This document shows, in pieces, positions 35,510-44,037 of a stretch of DNA of 64,000 bases. Within the stretch, counting starts at the first letter, position 1. Each line of letters begins with the position of its first letter. Under the pieces are notes generated by a model. It had not been told where the DNA came from and did no database searches. It was given only the letters and a program-made list of their open reading frames with translations. This stretch comes from Thermoanaerobacteraceae bacterium (GTDB lineage: Bacteria; Bacillota; Thermoanaerobacteria; Thermoanaerobacterales; UBA4877), in the NCBI GenBank assembly GCA_030016635.1, contig JASEJQ010000001.1, positions 46,344 to 110,343 on the forward strand. Reading direction: 5' to 3'. A program made the position numbers and the translations under genes.

Positions 35510-36304
35510 ATGACGATAAAATTCTGTTCGCTATCCAGCGGCAGCAGTGGAAACTCTACATACATAAGTACAGGATGCACCAGCATTCTGGTGGACGCCG
35601 GATTTGCAGCCTCAAGGATTATTGACAGCATAAGGCACATAGGATGCGACCCTTCGAGACTAGACGCTCTACTTATTACCCATGAGCATGATGACCATGC
35701 AAGGGGAATAAGTGTCTTATCTAGAAGATATTCAATACCTATTGTCGGGACAGAGGGGACGCTGAATGCGATAAAAAAGAAATACAAGGATATACCTGAT
35801 GAGCTTATCAAGCCCATAACCCATGAAGAATTCACACTGGGCGATTTAAGAGTTTGTCCGATACCCATATCCCATGATGCGGCAGACCCGGTGGGATACA
35901 GCTTTAAGATGGAAGGTAAGAAGATATCCATAGTTACAGACCTTGGATATGTAAGCTCGGGTGTTGTAAACGGCATAAAGGATTCAGACCTCCTTCTTAT
36001 TGAAGCCAACCACGACGTGGATATGCTTAAAAACGGCAGTTACCCTGAATACTTAAAGAGGAGGATATTGAGTTCAAAAGGCCATCTATCCAATACCGTT
36101 GCAGCAAGCCTTGTATCATTCCTTATAGCCTCAAAGCAGGTAGGACTCATATATTTGGGCCATTTGAGCAAGAATAATAATATACCCGAACTGGCTTTAA
36201 AGACGGTGGCAAGCACATTGCAGCAGCGTGGTATAAAGTATAATGAAAAAGATATCAGGCTTACATTCAGGGACAACGTCAGCGACTTAGTTAAATTTGA
36301 TTAA
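35510..36304 (+). CDS. walJ: MBL-fold hydrolase WalJ (YycJ)
   Basis: 264 residues of the metallo-beta-lactamase fold: SLSSGSSGNSTYI start, metal motif THEHDDHARG, ISHDAADPVGY, and IVTDLGYVSSGV. It belongs to the YycJ/WalJ group, a nuclease-like enzyme encoded in wal operons and linked to DNA replication/repair. SD is AGGAGAGGGG. Followed by the HtrA gene after 14 bases. Confidence 0.9.
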   Translation: MTIKFCSLSSGSSGNSTYISTGCTSILVDAGFAASRIIDSIRHIGCDPSRLDALLITHEHDDHARGISVLSRRYSIPIVGTEGTLNAIKKKYKDIPDELIKPITHEEFTLGDLRVCPIPISHDAADPVGYSFKMEGKKISIVTDLGYVSSGVVNGIKDSDLLLIEANHDVDMLKNGSYPEYLKRRILSSKGHLSNTVAASLVSFLIASKQVGLIYLGHLSKNNNIPELALKTVASTLQQRGIKYNEKDIRLTFRDNVSDLVKFD

Positions 36305-36318
36305 AGAGGTGTAATAAT

Positions 36319-37524
36319 ATGTATGATGATCATCACTTCAGGGATGAGGACGGCAACGAGTACAGGTACTTTACACCATCTCCTAAGAGGTCAGGGGGCG
36401 GAAGAGGGGGATGGTTCTCATACGTTTTAGTTGCTGTGATTTCAGCATTGGTATCGAGTCTGGTCATGGCATATATAGCCCCTACGTATCTCTACGGCAA
36501 GGTTATACCTATGCCGGAGTTTCCATCTAATGTCCAATATCAGACAGTCCCTCAGATTGTCATACCTAAGGATGAAAATCCAACAGTGGTTACAGCAGTT
36601 GCTCAGAAGGCGTCTCCTGCCGTGGTGGGCATAGTTACAGTGGAGATAAGTACTGACTTTTTCTTCAGACCGGTTGAGGAGCAGGGTGTAGGTTCCGGAT
36701 TTATTGTTAATTCTGATGGTTATATCCTTACCAATAACCATGTTGCCAATCCGAAATCAAGAAAGATAACGGTGTACTTAGCTGATGGAAGGAGCATGCA
36801 GGCAAAGGCACTCTGGAGCGATCCGTCTCTGGATATGTCTATATTAAAAATTAATGCCAGCAATCTTCCAGTGGTTGATATGGGTAATTCAGATGACATT
36901 GTGGTGGGAGAGACAGTGGTAGCTATAGGAAACCCGCTGGGCCTGCGTTTTCAAAGGACCGTTACATCTGGTATAATAAGCGCTTTAAACAGGACCCTCC
37001 AGACTGAAGAGGGAGACATATTGGAGGACCTTATACAGACTGATGCCTCCATAAATCCAGGCAATTCCGGTGGCCCGCTTTTAAACGCAGAGGGTAAGGT
37101 GATAGGGATAAATACAGCGAAGGTAACCACAGCAGAGGGGCTTGGCTTTGCCATACCCATAAACATAGCAAAGCCTATATTAAAGAAGATAATTGAAACA
37201 GGCAAGTTTGTCCCGGCATATATGGGAGTGATAGCGTATGACAGGGAGATCGCAGGGTATTACAATGACGAGGTTGATCTGCAGGAGGGTGTATATATAG
37301 AGGATGTTGACCGTGATGGCCCGGCTGCCAGGGCAGAAATAGGAAAAGGGTGCATAATTACAGAGATAAATGGACAGAAGGTGCGCAACATGTTGAGGTT
37401 TAAGACAATACTGTACAGCTTTGAACCGGGAGATACCGTGAAGGTTAAATATATCACACCGGATAACCGGGAGAAGGTTGTGGATGTCACCTTGAGCCCG
37501 TATCCTTCAGGTATGGAGCAGTAA
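36319..37524 (+). CDS. HtrA-like membrane-anchored serine protease
   Basis: 401 residues: one membrane helix (~36-58), a trypsin-like domain with His in LTNNHVAN (~140), Asp in DPSLDMSIL (~171) and Ser in NPGNSGGPL (~249), then one PDZ domain (~300-395). It degrades misfolded proteins outside the membrane. In Bacillus the same gene (htrC/yycK) ends the wal operon. rlmH begins two bases after its stop. Confidence 0.94.
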   Translation: MYDDHHFRDEDGNEYRYFTPSPKRSGGGRGGWFSYVLVAVISALVSSLVMAYIAPTYLYGKVIPMPEFPSNVQYQTVPQIVIPKDENPTVVTAVAQKASPAVVGIVTVEISTDFFFRPVEEQGVGSGFIVNSDGYILTNNHVANPKSRKITVYLADGRSMQAKALWSDPSLDMSILKINASNLPVVDMGNSDDIVVGETVVAIGNPLGLRFQRTVTSGIISALNRTLQTEEGDILEDLIQTDASINPGNSGGPLLNAEGKVIGINTAKVTTAEGLGFAIPINIAKPILKKIIETGKFVPAYMGVIAYDREIAGYYNDEVDLQEGVYIEDVDRDGPAARAEIGKGCIITEINGQKVRNMLRFKTILYSFEPGDTVKVKYITPDNREKVVDVTLSPYPSGMEQ

Positions 37525-37526
37525 AA

Positions 37527-38006
37527 ATGGATATAGACATTATCTGCATGGGTAAGCTGAAAGAGACATACTGGCGCGAGGCAGAGAAGGAATATCTAAA
37601 GCGGCTTAAGAGGTTTGCAAAGGTGAGCATTATTGAAATACTTGAGGAAAATGCCGGGCCCAACCTTTCCAAAAAAGAGATAGAGAGGCTGCTTTCAATA
37701 GAGGGTGAAAAGATATTATCCAGAATCAGGGGAGACTCATATGTGGTCTCCCTTGCTATTAATGGCAAGACATTTGATTCTCCCGGTTTTGCCAAATTCA
37801 TGGATGGCCTGGCCGTGCATGGCAGGTCCTGCATTACGTTCATCATAGGATCCAGCTACGGCCTGGCCGATACCGTTCTTTCCAAATCCGATATGCTCCT
37901 GTCCTTTGGCAGTTTCACATATCCTCATCAGCTAATGCGCATTATCCTTTTGGAGCAGATATACAGGGCTTATAAGATAAATGCTGGCGAGCCGTATCAT
38001 CGTTAA
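37527..38006 (+). CDS. rlmH: 23S rRNA (pseudouridine1915-N3)-methyltransferase RlmH
   Basis: 159 residues, SPOUT fold: MDIDIICMGKLKETYWREAEKEY at the start, FIIGSSYGLADTV (SAM knot) and the ending RIILLEQIYRAYKINAGEPYHR. It methylates pseudouridine 1915 of 23S rRNA. Its last residue is Arg where the family commonly has Lys; the codon change falls at the point where accessory DNA begins, which fits an insertion that supplied the final CGT TAA. This is the orfX gene used by SCC elements in staphylococci. Confidence 0.96.
   Translation: MDIDIICMGKLKETYWREAEKEYLKRLKRFAKVSIIEILEENAGPNLSKKEIERLLSIEGEKILSRIRGDSYVVSLAINGKTFDSPGFAKFMDGLAVHGRSCITFIIGSSYGLADTVLSKSDMLLSFGSFTYPHQLMRIILLEQIYRAYKINAGEPYHR
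37989..38006 (+). other. Putative attL-like site at the end of rlmH
   Basis: GAGCCGTATCAT followed by CGTTAA. The GAG..GTATCAT core recurs as GAGGTGTATCAT followed by AAGTAG at 55386 and AAGTAA at 59127. SCC elements of staphylococci use a TATCATAA core at the same gene end (known). Attachment function here is inferred. Confidence 0.5.
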
Positions 38007-38008
38007 CC

Positions 38009-38209
38009 TCAAACGCTTTTTTCTTCATCTGCATCTTTGCCAAACTGCATTAAATCAAGCTCGGAAAAATGTAATATGATTTCTTCGGCAAGCCTTTCGT
38101 CTATCTTATCGCTTTTCTTTATACGAATTTCTTTTATGATAGCGTGAAGCAGTTCCTTCTGCTTTTCAAAGGGAGCATTGTCGAATACAGCGTCAAAATT
38201 TTGCAGCAT
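38009..38209 (-). pseudogene. C-terminal fragment of the serine recombinase (frame-shifted part)
   Basis: The frame (visible pieces LNAEKIASMLQNFDAVFD upstream of its first Met, then FEKQKELLHAIIKEIRIKK) is the helical C-terminal end expected for the large serine recombinase encoded just upstream on the same strand. It is out of frame with it because of the A8 run (minus strand; 38270-38277). With one more A the two join into about 530 residues. Confidence 0.75.
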
Positions 38210-38229
38210 ACTGGCGATTTTTTCGGCGT

Positions 38230-39612
38230 TTAAAGTATTGTTCCTGATGTTTTCAATCTGGGCGGAAAGTTTTTTTTCTCTTCTGTCAGTTGCTCCATTT
38301 CACTGTTTATTTGACGTATTTTTTCCTGTATCTTTTCTTCTTTAAGGATCTTTAATTTTTCTGGATCGATCAGAAAATCGTAATATTTATCTTCATCATT
38401 CTTTAATTTTGCAACTTTCTTTTCCATCGACTTGAGTTTTTTCTCAAGTTCTGCAATATCTTCCGCTTTTCCGAGGCGTTCCGCAAGCAGTTCTGGAAGG
38501 CGGGGATTGCGTGCAAAAGTCCGAATCCGTTCCAGCACCTGCTGCTCAAGGAGGTCGGCTTTTACAAGGTTTGGTTTACATATGGCCTTTTTATTGGCCC
38601 ATTGGCTGCAGCCATAAAAGCGATACCAAAATTTCGCCCCGTCGCTTTTGCGTGTACGCTGTGTCCTTTGGCTAATCATGCTTGCTCCATATTGCGGGCA
38701 CTTTGCCAGTCCCGATAGGAGATAATGCATGTTCTTAAGCTTTTCTGGAGCCTTCTTTCCTTGGCGAAGTTCCTGGGTCCGCTGCCAAAGCTCTTCTGAT
38801 ATAATCGGCTCATGCTTCCCTTTTACCAGCACATATTCTTTTGTTGTTCCTTTTCGGCGTTCTTTTGACCAGTTTTGCTGTTTTCCCCAGCGTATATAGC
38901 CAGCGTAAGTCGGATTATCAAGCACCTGCTTGACGGTAGCATAGCTCCAGCTTTTGTGATTTTTAGTTGCATACTGGTCAAGGTTGCGGTTCAAAAATTG
39001 ACAAATCCTTGAGTAGCCCCAACCTTTATTGGAGTACAGATCAAATATTAGTCGGACAGTTTTGGCTTCCTTTTCATTTACGACAAGTTCTCGGTCGTTA
39101 TAATAATCATACCCAAGTGGAGGGCTACCGCCGTTCCATTTTCCTTCTTCAGCTCGTTTTTTCATGCCATTCTTTGCCTGAAGGACAATATTCTCTCTCT
39201 CCATTTCCGCAAAAGCGCCAACCAGGTAAAAGAAGAACTTACCCATCACGCCTGATGTGTCAATACGATCTGTAATGCTTATAATGACAATGTTGTGTTC
39301 CTCAAAATACCTGACAATATCAACAAGGTCCATCATATTGCGGCTGATACGGGAAAGCTTCCATATTATGACTGCATCAATATTATCCTTATGTGTTTTA
39401 ATATCCCGTAGCATTTGTTTAAAACTTTCTCGTTTATCTATTGAAGTCCCAGTAATTCCAGCGTCGCAATATTCGCCTGCGATGTGAATTTTATGCAGTT
39501 CGCAGTATTTTTTTATATCATCAGCCTGCGCTTCCAGCGAAAAACCTTGGGCCTGTTCCTCGGTCGAGACGCGCGTATATATGTATGCCGTTTTAATTTC
39601 CTTTTTATCCAT
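38230..39612 (-). CDS. Large serine recombinase (frameshifted near its C-terminus)
   Basis: 460 residues as read. N-terminal resolvase domain with catalytic Ser in YIYTRVSTEEQ and the WKLSRISRN arginine motif, then a recombinase domain (~165-280), a zinc-ribbon region (~310-360) and a coiled coil (~390-450). It should catalyse site-specific integration and excision of the island. The zinc ribbon begins CPQYG where a CxxC pair is usual, so one Cys is replaced by Tyr. The frame ends early after eight A (minus strand); the true tail is the next fragment. Located right beside the putative attL, as integrases usually are. Confidence 0.88.
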   Translation of the reverse strand: MDKKEIKTAYIYTRVSTEEQAQGFSLEAQADDIKKYCELHKIHIAGEYCDAGITGTSIDKRESFKQMLRDIKTHKDNIDAVIIWKLSRISRNMMDLVDIVRYFEEHNIVIISITDRIDTSGVMGKFFFYLVGAFAEMERENIVLQAKNGMKKRAEEGKWNGGSPPLGYDYYNDRELVVNEKEAKTVRLIFDLYSNKGWGYSRICQFLNRNLDQYATKNHKSWSYATVKQVLDNPTYAGYIRWGKQQNWSKERRKGTTKEYVLVKGKHEPIISEELWQRTQELRQGKKAPEKLKNMHYLLSGLAKCPQYGASMISQRTQRTRKSDGAKFWYRFYGCSQWANKKAICKPNLVKADLLEQQVLERIRTFARNPRLPELLAERLGKAEDIAELEKKLKSMEKKVAKLKNDEDKYYDFLIDPEKLKILKEEKIQEKIRQINSEMEQLTEEKKNFPPRLKTSGTIL

Positions 39613-39727
39613 GAGGGATTTCCTCTTGTTTGCCTGTTTAGGATTATTATATTAAGAATATTATAATATACTTCAAAATGGCAGAGAGAGTCCCGTCTTT
39701 GGAAACTCCCCCCGCTGCTGCCGCACT

Positions 39728-39822
39728 TTACAAGAGTTCTGCCAGTGCGTCCAGAAACGCTTCGATTTTATGATTTTTTTCATCCTGTAGCAGGATGGTA
39801 TCAATCCTGTTCATCTTTACCA
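39728..39822 (-). CDS. Very short ORF upstream of the recombinase
   Basis: A frame of about 31 residues, MVKMNRIDTILLQDEKN then HKIEAFLDALAELL, starting at 39822 (or 39814) after AAGGGGG and ending at TAA 39728-39730. It is amphipathic and helix-forming. It may encode a small partner of the recombinase or be a remnant; no family recognised. Confidence 0.35.
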
Positions 39823-39906
39823 TTCCCCCTTGTTTCGAGAATAGTAAAGCCTCCTTTTAGGGTGTACTTTATGAAACTACGATAATGAAAAGAAAGGGGC
39901 TTTTTA

Positions 39907-39987
39907 GTGTATAAGGAACTAAAAAAGCTCTGTGATCAGGGCTTGAATAAAGACTCTATACTGAGAAAGCTTCTGCAAGTCTCATGA
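39907..39987 (+). pseudogene. IS21-like transposase N-terminal remnant
   Basis: Frame GTG 39907 to TGA 39985-39987 reads VYKELKKLCDQGLNKDSILR, like the helix-turn-helix start of IS21-type transposases (MYKEIKKL..GLNKSQIARKL). GGGGC precedes it. Nothing of the rest of the transposase is visible. Between 39990 and 40800 the DNA is very AT-rich and contains no gene I can support. Confidence 0.4.
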
Positions 39988-40747
39988 TTATGGTTGTCAG
40001 TGAAGCGGCGAAGGGAGCGAAAAATGTTTTTCGATATACTTCTGTTCTTGTTCCATGCAAACTTGGAACTTCGATAACTGCGTCAGCATGCCAGAAGTCT
40101 TTTTTAGGACAGTTAACGAGAATATGCCTTTATTTGAGCGGACAAATTTATTGAAGGCAACCATTAAAATATTACCTCTTACGCATCATTATTAAGTCTT
40201 ACTGCAGTAATATTTTACCATTAATGATTTCGGGCATCAATATATTTTCCTAAAAAAATTACTAAAAAAACTAATAGAAAAAACTTGAGCAAATAAGTCT
40301 TTAGTTCTAAAAACGTATTACGATTTTACTTTAATGGCTGTTTGTTTTTAAAATCGTGAGGAAGGAGCTGTTTCTATTAATATGTATTGATTTACTTTAA
40401 TAGATATTAATATAAATTCCAAATTAATGTTATTAATAAACTACCAGCTACAAACAGAAAGCAATTAGATTATGATTTAAATCACGAATTACGAATTTAA
40501 AATCGTTTCAATCATCCGGACAAAGCAAAGGTGCTGCCGAGAAAACGTTAAAATCAAAAGAAATACGTAGTAAATATTGAAAAAAGTCCAATAATTCTCC
40601 AAAAACAGCATAAAAACGTAATTATTGCGAATTTTAATATTTTGATTGCAAACTTTTTGCAAATAGAACGAGAGGGGATTTTATATAGCATCGTTAATTT
40701 TCAGCTTTTACCCAATAAAAATTTTAAAATTAAATTAAAACAAAAAC

Positions 40748-40776
40748 TTGATAAATTTTATACCATATTTTACTAT
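40748..40776 (+). promoter_or_regulatory. Candidate promoter of the restriction-modification operon
   Basis: TTGATA (40748-40753) and TACTAT (40771-40776), spacer 17, located 36 bases ahead of the small regulator-like gene that heads the hsd genes. Confidence 0.45.
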
Positions 40777-40811
40777 TATATATATAAGGTTCAGCAAGGA
40801 GTGTTGACAAA

Positions 40812-41135
40812 ATGAGGAAAGAAAAAGAAATCTGGACTGTTGTGTCGCCAAGGGTGCACAAAATGCTGAAAGAATATGCACAGCAAAACCAGCTTGCCTC
40901 TACGCGTGCAAAGATGATCTTATTTATTTTATACCATTTTCATCCAGAAAAGTTGCTTGAAGACTATACTTTTCAGTCGCGTACTGGGAAGATGGTGAAT
41001 ATCAAGGTGTCAGATGACGAATTAGAGTATATAGAAAGTCTGGCCCGAAAATACAACGTCAGCATCAGCCGCTTGCTGAGAAACATGACTTATACCTTTT
41101 TTTCTTCATTGGAAAGGGATAATAAGATTAAGTAA
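40812..41135 (+). CDS. Small ribbon-helix-helix-like protein preceding hsdM
   Basis: 107 residues, basic. Residues 65-100 (MVNIKVSDDELEYIESLARK then ISRLLRNMTYTF) look like a ribbon-helix-helix DNA-binding unit: a strand followed by two helices. The first half has a similar pattern (TVVSPRVHKMLKEYAQQN), suggesting a duplicated domain. It sits 68 bases before hsdM in the same direction, so a role as local regulator of the restriction genes is a fair guess. Good SD (AAGGAG). Family not recognised. Confidence 0.6.
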   Translation: MRKEKEIWTVVSPRVHKMLKEYAQQNQLASTRAKMILFILYHFHPEKLLEDYTFQSRTGKMVNIKVSDDELEYIESLARKYNVSISRLLRNMTYTFFSSLERDNKIK

Positions 41136-41203
41136 GAAAATTTAAACTGATATTCTCAAACATTAAATTATGAGAGATATTAACATGACTGGAGGAAATA
41201 AAA

Positions 41204-42748
41204 ATGGCACAAAACAATGACGGTGCATTAAACTTTGCCGCAACCCTCTGGGCAGCGGCAGACAGGCTGCGCAACAACATGGAATCTTCGGAATACAAAC
41301 ACATCGTTCTCGGCCTGATCTTTTTGAAATATATTTCAGATGCCTTTAAGCAGCGGCGGGAAGAACTGCAGTTTATGATGAAAGACCCCAGCAATGCTGA
41401 ATATTATTGTACAAGCCAGAATGAAGAACAGTTTATTCTGGAGGACAAGGACGAATACATGGCGGCCAATGTGTTCTATGTCCCTCCTGAAGCGAGATAT
41501 GAGTATATTATGGCCAATGCCCAGCGGAGTGATATCGGCAAGCTCATTGACAATGCCATGGATTTGATTGAAAAGGAAAATCCGAAGCAGTTAAGGGGGG
41601 TACTTCCCAAAGTCTATACAAGAGCCCCGCTGGATCCTCATACCCTGGGCGAGATCGTTAACCTCATCGGCAGTATTGGATTTAACAAGGATGATGAAAG
41701 GGATATTTTAGGCAGGGTTTATGAATATTTCCTGGCCAGGTTTGCCCAGCAGGAAGGGAAGGGGGGTGGCGAATTCTTTACTCCCCACTGTGTTGTCAAG
41801 CTGCTTGTAGAAATGCTCCAGCCCCTGCACGGCAGGGTTTTTGACCCCTGCTGCGGTTCAGGGGGCATGTTTGTCCAGAGCATGCGGTTTGTGGAGGCCC
41901 ATGCAGGGAAAAAGGGCGATATATCCGTATACGGTCAGGAATCCAATCCGACGACTTATCGGCTGTGCAAGATGAATTTAGCCATTCGCGGGATAGAGGC
42001 GGACATCAGGCTTGGCAATTCATATATCGATGACCAGTTCAAGGATTTAAGGGCGGATTATATTTTAGCCAATCCTCCCTTCAATGACAGCGCCTGGGGA
42101 GCCGACAGGGTAGCGGACGATGTAAGGTGGAAGTACGGCCTTGCTCCTAATTCCAATGCCAACTATGCCTGGATCCAGCATTTTATTTACCACTTGGCCC
42201 CAGGAGGGACAGCGGGCTTTGTCCTGGCCAACGGGTCCATGACCACCAGCAGCAATGCGGAATACGAAATAAGGAAGCGAATTATTGAGGATAACCTGGT
42301 GGACTGCATGGTGGCACTGCCACCCCAGTTGTTTTATACAACGGGAATTCCTGCCTGCCTCTGGTTTATCCGCAAGGGACGGGATACCAAAGAGACACTC
42401 TTCATTGATGCCAGAAAGATGGGTGTCATGGTGGACAGGACCCACAGGGAACTGACCTGTGAGGAGATACAGAAGATCGCTAATACTTACCACAACTGGA
42501 GAGACAAAAAGGGCTATGAAGATGTCAAGGGTTTCTGCGCCGCCGTGCCAATGGAGGTCATTGCCGCGAATGACTATGTACTGGCTCCAGGCAGGTATGT
42601 GGGCATAGAGGATGCAGAAGATGATGGAATACCTTTTGAGGAAAAGATGGCAGAGCTAACGGAAAAGTTGTACCAGCAGATGAAGGAAGCAAGGCGATTG
42701 GATGAGATCATTAAGGCGAATCTGGAGGAGTTGGGGTATGGGGAGTGA
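41204..42748 (+). CDS. hsdM: Type I restriction-modification DNA methyltransferase subunit
   Basis: 514 residues: HsdM N-terminal helical domain (~5-150), then an N6-adenine methyltransferase with SAM motif FDPCCGSGGMF (~212) and catalytic NPPF (~290). It methylates adenine in the site chosen by HsdS and is part of the HsdR2M2S complex. The 3' end overlaps hsdS by 11 bases. Codons CGN and ATT/ATC are more common here than in core genes, consistent with transfer. Confidence 0.95.
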   Translation: MAQNNDGALNFAATLWAAADRLRNNMESSEYKHIVLGLIFLKYISDAFKQRREELQFMMKDPSNAEYYCTSQNEEQFILEDKDEYMAANVFYVPPEARYEYIMANAQRSDIGKLIDNAMDLIEKENPKQLRGVLPKVYTRAPLDPHTLGEIVNLIGSIGFNKDDERDILGRVYEYFLARFAQQEGKGGGEFFTPHCVVKLLVEMLQPLHGRVFDPCCGSGGMFVQSMRFVEAHAGKKGDISVYGQESNPTTYRLCKMNLAIRGIEADIRLGNSYIDDQFKDLRADYILANPPFNDSAWGADRVADDVRWKYGLAPNSNANYAWIQHFIYHLAPGGTAGFVLANGSMTTSSNAEYEIRKRIIEDNLVDCMVALPPQLFYTTGIPACLWFIRKGRDTKETLFIDARKMGVMVDRTHRELTCEEIQKIANTYHNWRDKKGYEDVKGFCAAVPMEVIAANDYVLAPGRYVGIEDAEDDGIPFEEKMAELTEKLYQQMKEARRLDEIIKANLEELGYGE

Positions 42749-43949
42749 GATAGTATCTATTGCTGATGTTGCAGAAATAGTTTTAGGAGGTACGCCCAAT
42801 ACTAAAATCCCAGAATATTGGAATGGGACAATTAAATGGGCGACAGCGAAAGATATATCATCAGTTTCTGGGAAATATTTATATGATACAGAGAAGAGTA
42901 TTACTGGATTAGGTTTAGAAAAAAGTTCGGCAAAAATTTTAGGAAAAGATACTATTGTAATTTCTGCAAGGGGTACTGTTGGAAAAATTTGCATGTTACC
43001 TTATCCAATGGCCTTTAATCAAACTTGTTATGGCTTGATTGCAAAACAAGACATTATAGATCCTCATTATCTATACTATAATTTGTTTTGCTTAAGTGAG
43101 CAAATTAATTCTTTGTCTTATGGAACTACTTTTAATACAATTACTAAAAAAACATTCAATGATATAAAATTTAAATTGCCTCCCTTACCAGAACAACAAA
43201 AAATCGCCTCCATCCTTTCCGCCTTTGACGACGAGATCGAACTCAACAACGAAATGAATAAGACCCTGGAAGAAATGGCCCAGGCCATATTCAAACACTG
43301 GTTTATTGACTTCGAATTTCCGAATGAAAACGGCGAGCCATATAAGTCCAGCGGTGGAGAGTTTGTAGATAGCGAATTGGGCCCGATACCGAAGGGGTGG
43401 AAGGTAGGAGTGTTATCAGAATTATGTGATGTCAATATGGGGCAATCTCCACCATCCAGTACATATAATCTGGACAAAAAAGGGATTTCCTTTTACCAAG
43501 GGGTAAAGGATTTTGGAACAAAATACCCTTCTGTTACAATGTATTGTTTGGCTCCAAAAAAAATTGCGGCCAAAGGAGATATATTATTAAGTGTAAGAGC
43601 ACCTGTAGGTGAGATAAATGTTGCCATTGAAAAGTGTTGCATTGGGAGAGGGCTTGCGGCATTAAGGATGAAGAAGGGAGCTAACAATTACTTGTATTAC
43701 TTAATGTTAAATCAAAAGAATAATTGGACAATATTTGAAAATGGTTCTGTATTTACAGCCATAAATAAAGCAGCTATTGAAAATTTACCAATATTCATTC
43801 CACCAGTGAATATTATTAAAAAGTTTAATACTTTAATACAACCAGTAGATGAAAGAATATTGAACAATACTAAAGAGAATCTTTTTTTATCCCAACTTCG
43901 CGACACCCTGCTTCCCAAACTAATATCAGGTGAAATAAGGGTAGTGTAA
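42738..43949 (+). CDS. hsdS: Type I restriction-modification specificity subunit
   Basis: 403 residues with two target-recognition halves (~1-150 and ~205-350), each followed by a conserved helix (LPPLPEQQKIASILSAFDD near 165; the second ends NTKENLFLSQLRDTLLPKLISGEI). HsdS determines the DNA site. ATG 42738 has GGAGGAG seven bases upstream and overlaps hsdM. The first recognition domain is clearly more AT-rich than the conserved helix that follows, a sign of domain exchange. Confidence 0.93.
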   Translation: MGSEIVSIADVAEIVLGGTPNTKIPEYWNGTIKWATAKDISSVSGKYLYDTEKSITGLGLEKSSAKILGKDTIVISARGTVGKICMLPYPMAFNQTCYGLIAKQDIIDPHYLYYNLFCLSEQINSLSYGTTFNTITKKTFNDIKFKLPPLPEQQKIASILSAFDDEIELNNEMNKTLEEMAQAIFKHWFIDFEFPNENGEPYKSSGGEFVDSELGPIPKGWKVGVLSELCDVNMGQSPPSSTYNLDKKGISFYQGVKDFGTKYPSVTMYCLAPKKIAAKGDILLSVRAPVGEINVAIEKCCIGRGLAALRMKKGANNYLYYLMLNQKNNWTIFENGSVFTAINKAAIENLPIFIPPVNIIKKFNTLIQPVDERILNNTKENLFLSQLRDTLLPKLISGEIRVV

Positions 43950-44037
43950 GCACTAAAAAGCGGTTATCAAGCGAGTTTAGTTTTACGATATTGATAAAAG
44001 AATAACTTGAGATAAAAGATTGAAGGGAGATGGCTGA

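Noticed and set aside
40200..40800. Possible CRISPR array or origin in the AT-rich stretch
   Set aside because: AAAATCGT-like words recur a few times but at irregular distances and without constant repeat length; no cas genes nearby.
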